A stretch of DNA of 23,972 bases from positions 1 to 23,972 of the forward strand of contig JBGSLA010000205.1 of assembly GCA_041740935.1 (NCBI GenBank), read 5' to 3'. How positions within the stretch are numbered: position 1 is the stretch's first letter; every line of letters begins with the position of its first letter. The position numbers and the translations under genes were made by a program. Positions 1 to 7,150 of this stretch are shown here, in pieces. This stretch comes from JBGSLA01 sp041740935. GTDB taxonomy: Bacteria; Desulfobacterota; Desulfobaccia; Desulfobaccales; 0-14-0-80-60-11. A model generated the notes under the pieces. That model did not search any database. It was given only the letters and a program-made list of their open reading frames with translations, and was not told where the DNA came from.

Positions 1-7
1 ACCCTAA

Positions 8-34
8 CCCTCTGCCCCCACAGGGGGGAGAGGG
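8..34. repeat. Imperfect GC-rich hairpin at left edge
   Basis: A 12-nt left arm (8-19) and a 12-nt right arm (23-34) pair with a single G/G mismatch around the loop ACA. No T-tract follows on either strand, so it is not a classical intrinsic terminator. It lies about 175 bases beyond the end of the minus-strand redox block and could be an end signal or a dispersed palindrome. The rest of 35-209 shows no gene. Confidence 0.5.
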
Positions 35-209
35 AACTAGTTGAAATAATTTCAAAATACAAACTTATTTGTAATGCCCAGCCCACCAGGGGAGGGGGAG
101 TTTTCGAATGGGACCTGCCTCAAGCTCTTGCCCGGAAAAAAGAGCATTCCACCGGTTCATCCGTATACTTTAAGCTATATGCCTTCTGAAACTGAGGACT
201 TCCGCGGCC

Positions 210-1100
210 TCAGCGGGCCCTTTGCCGGGAAACCAGCCTTCTGGTCGCCTCTTCCCAGCCGTGGGAGTATTTCCCAGGCTCGGCCAGCACCTCCCGCCGG
301 GTCAGGGTGACGGCCTCATAATCGCAGATGTTGTAGCACACCCCGCAGTAGCTGCAGGTGTCGGTTTTGCGGTACACCCGCTCGCCCTCCCGCACAATGG
401 CCTTGACCGGGCAGGCCTCGATGCACAGCATGCAATCCGGCGGGCATTTGGCGTCGTCGATGTTGAGTTCGGCCGCGAACAGCGGGTTGACCGTCAGGGA
501 TGCAAATTCGCACACCGTCAGGCATTGGCGGCAGCGCAGACACAGATCGGGCTCCGGCTGGGTGTTGAGGCCCGCCGGGTCCAAAATAATGGCCTGGCGG
601 GGGCAGGCTTCCAGGCACTTGTGGCAATGTTTGGGGCATTCGCTGATGAGACCGCCCACCAGCTTCAGCTGCTGGCGGCACCAGTGCTCCTGCCCCTCTT
701 CCCCCTGGGGGCAGGGCTCGGAGCATCTGCCCTTGTCCATGCAGACCCTGGGATAAAAAGGCGCCAGCCCCCCCTGGTCGGCAAAAATGCTCTTTTCGAC
801 GCCGTTTAATTTCAGGGTCACAGCGCCGGTGGGGCAGAAATGGGCGCAGATTTCGCAGAGCACACACAGCCGCGGGTCAATGGTGATATCCAGACCCTGG
901 TCGCGGGCAATCAAAGCCACCGCGCCCCGGGGACAGACCAGGGAGCAGATCTCGCACTTAAGGCAGACCGTTTTGTCCAGGCGCAGTTCCACCAACTCCT
1001 GGTACATCCGCAGAGTCAGCTCGACGGCGTCGCTGGTTTCCCGTTTATGAATCGAGGCAAGCACAAAAATGTTCCTGGGAAAACCGGGCGGATTCGTCAA
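210..1100 (-). CDS. Polyferredoxin with seven cysteine groups (FwdF-like)
   Basis: Predicted cytoplasmic electron-transfer protein of 296 aa made almost only of ferredoxin repeats. Cys groups are visible at residues 46-56, 79-89, 120-130 (plus C141), 155-166, 187-197, 219-230 and 249-259. Most follow CxxCxxCxxxC; groups 4 and 6 are CxxxCxxCxxxC, and group 3 is irregular with CxxxxxCxxxC and a late Cys. This arrangement resembles FwdF/MvhB polyferredoxins, which wire clusters between enzyme modules. It is the last gene of the redox block and its first base overlaps the DUF3795 stop by 4 bp. The start is TTG in that overlap; an in-frame ATG at 1005-1007 would give a 265-aa protein and cannot be excluded. 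The partner is probably HdrA or the Fwd-like subunits, by neighbourhood only. Confidence 0.82.
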   Translation of the reverse strand: MTNPPGFPRNIFVLASIHKRETSDAVELTLRMYQELVELRLDKTVCLKCEICSLVCPRGAVALIARDQGLDITIDPRLCVLCEICAHFCPTGAVTLKLNGVEKSIFADQGGLAPFYPRVCMDKGRCSEPCPQGEEGQEHWCRQQLKLVGGLISECPKHCHKCLEACPRQAIILDPAGLNTQPEPDLCLRCRQCLTVCEFASLTVNPLFAAELNIDDAKCPPDCMLCIEACPVKAIVREGERVYRKTDTCSYCGVCYNICDYEAVTLTRREVLAEPGKYSHGWEEATRRLVSRQRAR

Positions 1101-1525
1101 CCCTCGGTTTTCCGGCCGGCAAACTGCTGGCGGAAGGAAATGGCCTTGAGTTTCAATTGGCGGCGGCGCAGGTTGATCTTGACGTCGGGAAACTGGACCA
1201 GCAGATGGTCAAATTTGTCACAGTCGATCAAATCCGGGCAGAGGGCGCAATGTCCCAAGCCGCGGGCCTGGGCGCACATTCTGATGGGGCACAACTCCAT
1301 GCCGCTGCCGCCCTTGCAGCCCGGGCATTCCGTGTGGGATAAAAACCAGTCCAAACCCTTGTGGAATTCCGAGAAGCTGAAACCCTCATCATCGGGAAAG
1401 CAATGGACCCACCAGTTAGCCCGGAAGCGGTCCAGATACTCCTTCAACAGGGCCACGGTCTTCAGGAATTCCGGATGGCCCAACTGGCAGTCATCGCACA
1501 GACCGCAATAACTCTCTCTCACCAT
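1097..1525 (-). CDS. DUF3795-type cysteine-rich protein
   Basis: 142-aa protein with the YCGLC opening typical of DUF3795 proteins (YCG-C-x2-C at residues 6-13), followed by Cys at 42, 67, 70, 79 and 84 and a CxxC at 93-96 (CALC). Such proteins are common in anaerobes and are suspected metal or Fe-S binders of unknown function. The gene overlaps the 3' end of hdrA by 35 bp and the following polyferredoxin by 4 bp, so it is translationally embedded in the redox operon. The ATG start at 1525 is favoured because the conserved YCGLC motif begins six residues in. No signal peptide or membrane segment is seen. Function is not assignable from sequence. Confidence 0.78.
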   Translation of the reverse strand: MVRESYCGLCDDCQLGHPEFLKTVALLKEYLDRFRANWWVHCFPDDEGFSFSEFHKGLDWFLSHTECPGCKGGSGMELCPIRMCAQARGLGHCALCPDLIDCDKFDHLLVQFPDVKINLRRRQLKLKAISFRQQFAGRKTEG

Positions 1526-4500
1526 GTTCCTCTCCTTGGGGATGTTCCAGGGCGGCCCGGGTCTGGGCGGCCATCTCGGCGTCGGTGAACCGGCTCATGC
1601 GGATGGCCCCGGCCGGGCACTCCGAAGCGCAGATGCCGCAGCCCCGGCAGAGCGCTCCCACAATTTCGGGGACCCCGTGCGCGCCCACCATAATAGCCCG
1701 AAACGGACAAGTTTTCACGCAGGTAAGACATTGTCGGCAATGGCTGCGGTTGATCACCGCGGAAATTTCGCTCTGCTGAATTTTCTCCTGGAAGAGCAGG
1801 GCCGCGGCCCGGAGCGCGGCAGCCTGGGCCTGGGCCACCGCTTCCCCGATATTCTTGGGATAATGGGCCAGGCCGCACAGAAATATCCCCTCCACCATGG
1901 TGTCCACCGGCTTGAGTTTCTGGTGGGCCTCCAGGAAAAAGCCGCCCGTGGTCGTGGGCACCTTGAGCAGCTGGGCCAGGTCGTGGGTGCCCGCGGCCGG
2001 TTCAATGCCGGCGCTCAGGATCACCAGATCCGCGGTCAAGGTCACGGTCTCTTCCAGGAGTTCGTCCCAAACCCGTACTTCCAAGGGGCGCCGCCGCCGA
2101 ACGGTAATCTGGGGGGGCCGGTCCGGATCATAAGGCAGAAAAACCACGCCCCGCTCCTTGGCCTCCTGGTAGAACAACTCCCGAAAGCCATAAGCCCGGA
2201 TGTCGCGATAGAGGACCACCACCTCTGCCAGGGGATAGCAATTTTTGAGGATCAGGGCGTTTTTCAGGGCCTCGGCGCAGCACAGGCGGCTGCAATAGGG
2301 GCGCTGTGGGGAGCGGGAGCCCACGCATTGAATCATCACGAGGCGGCGGGCCCGGTCCAGGTCCTTGCCGCCGGCGCTGATTTTGTCCTCCAATTCCAAC
2401 TGGGTGATGACCCGGGGGTCCTCGCCGTACAAAAAACTCCCCTCAGGGCGCATTTCCCGGCCGCCGGTGGCCACTATCACCACCCCGTGCTCCAGACGCC
2501 GCTCTTCCCATTCATCGTCGATCAGCTGTCGCACCCGTGAACGGAAGCGCCCCACCGCGCCCTCCAGGGACACCAGTTCGGCCCGGGTCAGCACTTCCAC
2601 ATTGGGATGGCGGCGGACCTGGGCCTCCAAGTCCCGGATGAACTTCAGCGGATCCAGGCCTTCCAGGGTGGAGCGCAGGCTGCGGGCCAGCCCGCCCAGG
2701 CGGGGAGTGCGTTCCACCAGGTAGGTATGGAAGCCCTGGTCGGCCAGGGACAGGGCGGCACTCAGGCCGGCGGCCCCGCCCCCCAGGACCAGGGCCCGGG
2801 GGATGACCGGGTAATAGGCGGGGGCAATGGGGGTGAGCTGCGCGGCCCGGCGGACGGCCATGCCCACCAGCTCCGCAGCTTTGGCCAGGGCCGCGTCGGG
2901 GTCGTCCTGATGCACCCAGGCGCACTGCTCCCGGATGTTGGCAAAGGCCAGATAGCCAGGATTAACGCCGGCCGCGGCCAGCACCTCCCGAAACACCGGC
3001 TCGTGGGTGCGGGGGCTGCAGGCCGCCACCACCACCCGGGTGAGCCCCTGCTCCTGAATGATGCTGGCCATCCGACGGGTGGCGTCGGTGGAGCAACTGA
3101 ATAAAAAATCCTCCACATAGGCCACCTCGGGCATTTCCCCAACCATGTCCCCCAGGAGCTTGGGGTCCACCGTGTGGGCGATGTTGGTGCCGCAATGGCA
3201 GAGAAACACCCCGATTTTGAGGGTTTCGCCATCGGTTTGGACAAATTTTGCCGCATCGACCCGGGCCAGGGCCGGGCGGGGGCTCACGGCCAAAAGCTGG
3301 GCCGCTGATTGGGCCGCGGCGCCGGCTGCGGCCACGGTGGTGGTGATATCCATGGGCTCCTGGGCGGCGCCGCCTACATACACCCCTGCCCTCGCGGTTA
3401 TGGGAAAAAAGGGCTGCCCTTCCTGAAAAAAACCCTGAGCGTTGAGACTCAAGCCCAGACGCCCGGCCCAATCCCCCAGATGCGACCCTGGTCTTAGGCC
3501 CACCGCCAGGACCGCCAGGTCGAAGGTGCGCTCCCGGGGAAGGCCCCGGGGGTCGGTGTAGCGCACCACCAGGCCCTGTTCCGGGGTGGGATGGACCGCG
3601 GTGACCCTGGACCTTACCAGTTCCACCCCCCGAACCCGGGCCGCGTCCAGGTAGATCTCCTGTTCCTTGCCCTGGGCCCTCAGGTCCATGTAGAACAGGG
3701 TGGCGGCCACCCGGCCCTGGGTGAGTTCCCGGGCCACCAGGGCCTCCTTGAGACTGGCCAGACAGCACATGCTGGAACAATAGGCCGCGCCCGCCTCCGG
3801 GTCCCTTGAGCCCACGCATTGAATAAAGGCGATGGACCGGGGCTCCCGCCGGTCGGAAGGCCGGAGCAGGACGCCGCCGTGGGGGCCGGTGGCGCTGAGC
3901 AGGCGTTCGAACTCCAGGCTGGTGACCACGTCCGGATGCCAGGCCCCGGGGAAGTGCGCGGCCGGCGCCGGTTGGACGCCGGGGGCCAGGACGACTGCCC
4001 CGGCCGCCAGCGTCAGGGTCTCCGGCCGGTCGTCAAAATTGATGGCCTGAGCGGCGCAGACCTGCACGCAGGCAGTTTCCTTACGCCCCCGCAGGTGGCG
4101 GCAGGCCTCCGGGGTGATATAAGCCGCCTGGGGCACCGCCTGGGGAAAGGCCAGGTGGATGGCCTTGGTCTGGCTGAGACCCTGATTGAAGGGATCGGGA
4201 ATGCGTTTGGGGCAGACCCGGACACACTCCCCGCAGCCGGTGCACCTGGAGGTGTCCACGTACCGGGGCCGCCGGGCCAGGAGCACCCGAAAATCCCCGG
4301 GCTGTCCTTCCAGGCCCACGATGCGGGTGAGGGTTCGCAGCTCGATCAGGGGATGCCGGGCGATTTCCAGCAGCCGGGGCGACAGGATGCACATGGCGCA
4401 GTCATTGGTGGGGAAGGTCTTGTCCAACCGGGACATGAGGCCCCCGACAGACGGCCCTTCCTCCACCAGGGTGACGGGGAGCCCCACCGCGGCCAGGTCC

Positions 4501-4586
4501 AGAGCCGCGGTCAGTCCCGCAATGCCTCCGCCTGCCACCACTACCCGGGAACTGACCACCCGGGACAGGGGCTGAACCAACGCCAT
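1491..4586 (-). CDS. hdrA: Tandem HdrA-type flavin/Fe-S oxidoreductase
   Basis: 1031-aa heterodisulfide-reductase subunit A homologue built as two HdrA-like halves. Half one has a FAD-binding GGGIAG (19-24), the TFPTNDCAMCILSP signature (57-70), a ferredoxin group C115/118/121/125 and a sparser group near C162-C177. Half two opens with the HdrA head CHCGTN (463-468) and C498, C523 and C555, then a second FAD motif GGGAAG (602-607), and ends in two ferredoxin groups (950-960, 980-990). In HdrA complexes the flavin bifurcates electrons between low- and high-potential partners. Large two-flavin HdrA proteins are known from Desulfobacterota and other anaerobes. It starts 6 bp after the hdrC stop, with AGGAGG about 11 nt before ATG. 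No HdrB or MvhD gene adjoins it, so both donor and acceptor are unknown. Confidence 0.93.
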   Translation of the reverse strand: MALVQPLSRVVSSRVVVAGGGIAGLTAALDLAAVGLPVTLVEEGPSVGGLMSRLDKTFPTNDCAMCILSPRLLEIARHPLIELRTLTRIVGLEGQPGDFRVLLARRPRYVDTSRCTGCGECVRVCPKRIPDPFNQGLSQTKAIHLAFPQAVPQAAYITPEACRHLRGRKETACVQVCAAQAINFDDRPETLTLAAGAVVLAPGVQPAPAAHFPGAWHPDVVTSLEFERLLSATGPHGGVLLRPSDRREPRSIAFIQCVGSRDPEAGAAYCSSMCCLASLKEALVARELTQGRVAATLFYMDLRAQGKEQEIYLDAARVRGVELVRSRVTAVHPTPEQGLVVRYTDPRGLPRERTFDLAVLAVGLRPGSHLGDWAGRLGLSLNAQGFFQEGQPFFPITARAGVYVGGAAQEPMDITTTVAAAGAAAQSAAQLLAVSPRPALARVDAAKFVQTDGETLKIGVFLCHCGTNIAHTVDPKLLGDMVGEMPEVAYVEDFLFSCSTDATRRMASIIQEQGLTRVVVAACSPRTHEPVFREVLAAAGVNPGYLAFANIREQCAWVHQDDPDAALAKAAELVGMAVRRAAQLTPIAPAYYPVIPRALVLGGGAAGLSAALSLADQGFHTYLVERTPRLGGLARSLRSTLEGLDPLKFIRDLEAQVRRHPNVEVLTRAELVSLEGAVGRFRSRVRQLIDDEWEERRLEHGVVIVATGGREMRPEGSFLYGEDPRVITQLELEDKISAGGKDLDRARRLVMIQCVGSRSPQRPYCSRLCCAEALKNALILKNCYPLAEVVVLYRDIRAYGFRELFYQEAKERGVVFLPYDPDRPPQITVRRRRPLEVRVWDELLEETVTLTADLVILSAGIEPAAGTHDLAQLLKVPTTTGGFFLEAHQKLKPVDTMVEGIFLCGLAHYPKNIGEAVAQAQAAALRAAALLFQEKIQQSEISAVINRSHCRQCLTCVKTCPFRAIMVGAHGVPEIVGALCRGCGICASECPAGAIRMSRFTDAEMAAQTRAALEHPQGEEHGERELLRSVR

Positions 4587-4592
4587 GCTGTC

Positions 4593-5084
4593 TTAATCCT
4601 CCTTCGTGGAGGGAATATCCAAATTCTCCAGGGCCCGGTGGAGTTCTTCCTTAAGGTTCAGGCCATCCTCCGGCGCGGCCAGGAGCGCGGCCAGGAAATG
4701 GCGCCGCAGGTCCTGGAGCGCCTTTTCCCCCTGGGCCAGGCGACGGGCTTGCTCTGCACTGACAAAGCCCTCCCGCACCGCCAGATTGCGCAAGCCCTGG
4801 ACAATATCCAGAAAGCGTACGTCCTGGGGGCAGGAAAAAGAACACCGGGCGCAGCGGACGCAGTGCCACAGGACGGGGGAGGCCAGCAACCGGTCCTTCA
4901 TGCCGTAGAGAATCTGGCGGATGATGCGGCTGGGGGAAAATTCCGGCTCCACTTCGGCCACCGGGCAGGTGGCGGTGCAGACCCCGCAGGCAAAGCAGCG
5001 CAGCAGGTGCCCGCAGCCCGACTCCCGGGCCACTTCTTCCTTAAACAGGGGATCGAGTTCCTGGATTTTGAGAGTGTCGTTCAT
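4593..5084 (-). CDS. hdrC: HdrC-like two-cluster ferredoxin
   Basis: 163-aa iron-sulfur protein with two classical groups, CFACGVCTATCP and CVRCARCSFSCP, separated by the SPSRIIRQILYGM segment. The spacing and the intervening helix match HdrC, which normally passes electrons from HdrA clusters to HdrB. It lies directly upstream of hdrA (6-bp gap). HdrB, its usual partner with CCG motifs, is not encoded anywhere in the window, so the acceptor may be another protein such as the Fwd-like subunits. The C-terminal 60 residues are a charged helix without cysteines. The ATG at 5084 is the first in-frame start ahead of the first cluster. No strong Shine-Dalgarno is visible. Confidence 0.9.
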   Translation of the reverse strand: MNDTLKIQELDPLFKEEVARESGCGHLLRCFACGVCTATCPVAEVEPEFSPSRIIRQILYGMKDRLLASPVLWHCVRCARCSFSCPQDVRFLDIVQGLRNLAVREGFVSAEQARRLAQGEKALQDLRRHFLAALLAAPEDGLNLKEELHRALENLDIPSTKED

Positions 5085-5224
5085 GATGGTTCGTTTCTCG
5101 ATTACTATTTCAGACTAGAAAAGGCAAAAAACTGTTCTTTTACGCTGTTGATGAGCTCAAGGCTTTCATGAAACACCGGAGCCTGCAGCCGTAAAATTTT
5201 TCCGGAGATCCTTCCTTAATATAG

Positions 5225-5244
5225 AGCAGGCGCCCTCGCCTGCT
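5225..5244 (+). repeat. Perfect 8-bp hairpin with CCCT loop and T5 tail
   Basis: Arms AGCAGGCG (5225-5232) and CGCCTGCT (5237-5244) pair perfectly around CCCT; the plus strand continues as a T-tract to 5248. It has intrinsic-terminator form for plus-strand transcription only, yet all neighbouring genes run on the minus strand. It may block antisense transcription, or be a member of the palindrome family seen at 18266-18289. Confidence 0.6.
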
Positions 5245-5252
5245 TTTTCAAG

Positions 5253-5274
5253 GAACATCCGAGGGCGGCTGTTC
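5253..5274. repeat. 9-bp hairpin with AGGG loop
   Basis: Arms GAACATCCG (5253-5261) and CGGCTGTTC (5266-5274) pair with one mismatch around AGGG, the reverse complement of the CCCT loop of the neighbouring hairpin. The two elements sit 8 bp apart in opposite orientation, suggesting one paired repeat unit. Confidence 0.55.
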
Positions 5275-5305
5275 TACATGTATCCTCAGTTCCAAACTTT
5301 TCCCC

Positions 5306-5758
5306 TCAACCAAAGGTGATTGCCTCGGTGGGGCAGTTCTCGGCGCATTTGCTGCACTTTTCCGCGGCCTGAAGCATCCGCACGCACAGTTCCTGATGCA
5401 CCACCACCACCGTGCCGTTCACTACCCGAAAGACCACCCGGTCCTGGGGGCGGGGCCCCCGGCCCAGGCGGGCCTCCGGGCAATTCCCCAGATGATGCTC
5501 GCACATGGCCACGCAAATGCCGCAGCCGTTGCATTTGTCCGGGTCGATGTGCATGGCCGGGGCCAGGGCCGCGGCCGCCCCCAAAAGCTCATGCAGGGCC
5601 TCGATGTAGCCGGCGAAATCCTCGGTGTGCAGGACCGGGCAGTCCTCCGGGAAGGCAACGCGCTCTACCAGCCGGGCGGCAAATTCGAGGCAGGTCCCGC
5701 CGCACTCCCCGCAATCCGTGCCGGGCAGGAATTCCCGAAGTTCCTCCACCCCGGCCAA
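5306..5758 (-). CDS. Three-cluster Fe-S protein (PF04060-like head plus two ferredoxin groups)
   Basis: 150-aa protein. The N-terminus LPGTDCGECGGTC (11-23) with C40 fits the putative Fe-S domain PF04060 known from corrinoid Fe-S proteins, Rnf and related redox proteins. Two further groups are C76/79/82/86 and C125/135/138/142, the last widely spaced (Cx9CxxCxxxC). It begins 3 bp after the FwdA-like stop. The start is TTG, supported by GGAGG 8 nt upstream; GTG three codons later is an alternative. By position and content it probably hands electrons between the Fwd-like subunits and the Hdr module, in the place FwdG or FwdF holds in methanogens. It is the last gene of the fwd half of the block. 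Its exact family is not certain. Confidence 0.8.
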   Translation of the reverse strand: MAGVEELREFLPGTDCGECGGTCLEFAARLVERVAFPEDCPVLHTEDFAGYIEALHELLGAAAALAPAMHIDPDKCNGCGICVAMCEHHLGNCPEARLGRGPRPQDRVVFRVVNGTVVVVHQELCVRMLQAAEKCSKCAENCPTEAITFG

Positions 5759-5761
5759 ACC

Positions 5762-7135
5762 CTAAACCTCCACCCAGGCGCCGCGGTTCGGGTCTGCCAG
5801 CGGCCACAGGTTTTCCGGGCGCAGGCTCCGGTACTGGCATATTTCGTCCACGAGAGGGGTGGCCTCTGCGCCGGTGCGGCGAAATACCACGGCTTTGGGG
5901 ACCTCGGGGCAAATCAGACGGAAATCTTCCACCACCACAACCCCGGCCTTGATGAGCATCCGGCAGCGCCGGGTGCGGGGCGGCCAGAGATCTTCGGCCC
6001 CGGCCGGCAGGTCGAACAGGGCCACATCGGCCCGGGCCCCCGGCCCCAGGTGCCCCCGGTCGGCCAGACCCAACAGGCGGGCCGGCAGGGTGCGGCTGGC
6101 CCAAACCCATTGGAAAAAGGAATACTGCGCCGGGCTCACCTCATCCACCCAGAATTCCTGCCGGGCTTCCCGGTCCCCCAGCCAGGAAAAAAGGTCAGCA
6201 TAGCGCGCCACCGGCGCCCCCGCAGCACCGGCCCCGGAAAAGGCGGCCGGCTTATCCGCCAGGAACAGGGCCGCCAGAAGCGCCCGGCGAGCCCGCTCCC
6301 GGTCGGCCGTCGGCCTCAAAGACAGGGGCCGGCACAGGCCCAGATCCACCTGCAGGGGGATGCCGTTGCCGGTGGGCGCCCCCCCGGGCCACAGGAGGCC
6401 CAGGTCCAGGGTGGTTCCTCTTTCGAGGTGGGCGAGCGCGGCTTCGGTCAGGGCGTCGTCTGCCAGGGCCGGTCCCAGACCGGATAAATGAAACAGCCGG
6501 GGCTCCGGCAAGGCGGCCCGGAGGATTTCAGGAGAGGCCTCTACCATGAAGGTGGTGTCCAACTCCCCGGCCAGCCGGGCCAGAATTTCCAGGGTCCCCT
6601 CCAGGGGGATGGCGCGGTGCGCATAAACTTCCTGGCGGTGCCGGACCCAGGGCTCCACTATTCTGAAGTTCAAGGAGCGGGTTTTTTCCAAAAAAAATTG
6701 GAGGGTCTGGGCCACCTCCGCCCGCCGGCCGCGGTCCTTAAGCCACAGGTCCAGGTCCCGGAGGTTGATCACCAAAGAGGCGGAGCCGTCCACCACCGGC
6801 AGCGCCGCCAGCTCCCGATGCACATACGCGGCCGTGGCCAGGGTCAGAAAGGGTTCGTGGACGTGGGTATAGCCCAGGGCGGCGTAGGTTTCCCCCAGCT
6901 TTTCAGGAGAGGGCGCCATCCCCCACAGGCGCAGGAAATTCAGGCCATAGGTGGCCGCCTGGGCTCTTAGGTCAATGCCGCCGGCCACCACCGCCTGGTC
7001 CCGGGCATCGATGACCCGATCCACCCTGGCCAGGCGGGAAACGATGCGGTCCCCGTCGAAAAACAGGTCCCGGGCTTCCCCCTGCCAACCGTGGGCCGGG
7101 TCGAACACCCGGCCTTGGGCGATCTTAACCCGCAT
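5762..7135 (-). CDS. fwdA: FwdA-like amidohydrolase homologue lacking the metal-site residues
   Basis: 457-aa homologue of formylmethanofuran dehydrogenase subunit A, shorter than the usual ~570 aa. Fold landmarks are kept: the GGID strand (52-55), the LGYTHVHEP segment (88-95), the YADLFSWL segment (312-319) and the C-terminal PGARADVALFDL (365-376) typical of amidohydrolases. FwdA hydrolyses or forms N-formylmethanofuran at a dinuclear zinc centre. Here the HxH after GGID is R57-A58-Q59, the carboxylated-Lys position reads R158 (FRIVEP for IKVVNP), the HLHCNN segment reads FMVEAS (196-201), and the TDHPNGG segment carrying the Asp reads SGAGAAG (300-306). Catalysis by the known mechanism therefore looks impossible. 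The alignment is from memory of the family. The gene lies 15 bp after the cyclophilin gene and 3 bp before the Fe-S protein. It probably acts as a scaffold or binding subunit. Confidence 0.8.
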   Translation of the reverse strand: MRVKIAQGRVFDPAHGWQGEARDLFFDGDRIVSRLARVDRVIDARDQAVVAGGIDLRAQAATYGLNFLRLWGMAPSPEKLGETYAALGYTHVHEPFLTLATAAYVHRELAALPVVDGSASLVINLRDLDLWLKDRGRRAEVAQTLQFFLEKTRSLNFRIVEPWVRHRQEVYAHRAIPLEGTLEILARLAGELDTTFMVEASPEILRAALPEPRLFHLSGLGPALADDALTEAALAHLERGTTLDLGLLWPGGAPTGNGIPLQVDLGLCRPLSLRPTADRERARRALLAALFLADKPAAFSGAGAAGAPVARYADLFSWLGDREARQEFWVDEVSPAQYSFFQWVWASRTLPARLLGLADRGHLGPGARADVALFDLPAGAEDLWPPRTRRCRMLIKAGVVVVEDFRLICPEVPKAVVFRRTGAEATPLVDEICQYRSLRPENLWPLADPNRGAWVEV

Positions 7136-7150
7136 CCGCGGCTCCGGGTC

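Larger units (their letters stand above)
5085..5305. other. 221-bp gap splitting the redox block
   Basis: This is the only sizeable break in the redox block. It holds two hairpins (5225-5244 and 5253-5274) and an AT-richer 5105-5215 segment. On the minus strand that segment keeps an open frame of 36 codons ending in TAG 20 bp before hdrC, reading as a charged helical tail. It lacks an ATG; GTG at 5174-5176 would give 23 aa. It may be a leader, a gene remnant or chance. No convincing promoter was found, so whether the hdr half has its own transcript is open. Confidence 0.5.

Noticed and set aside
3819..5171. 450-codon open frame on the plus strand
   Set aside because: It is antisense to hdrA and hdrC, whose Cys motifs are unmistakable. 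The product is low-complexity Gly/Pro/Gln/His-rich, as expected from a reverse frame of GC-rich coding DNA.
5396..6487. 363-codon open frame on the plus strand
   Set aside because: Antisense to the FwdA-like and Fe-S genes, with biased Gly/Pro/Arg composition and no domain.
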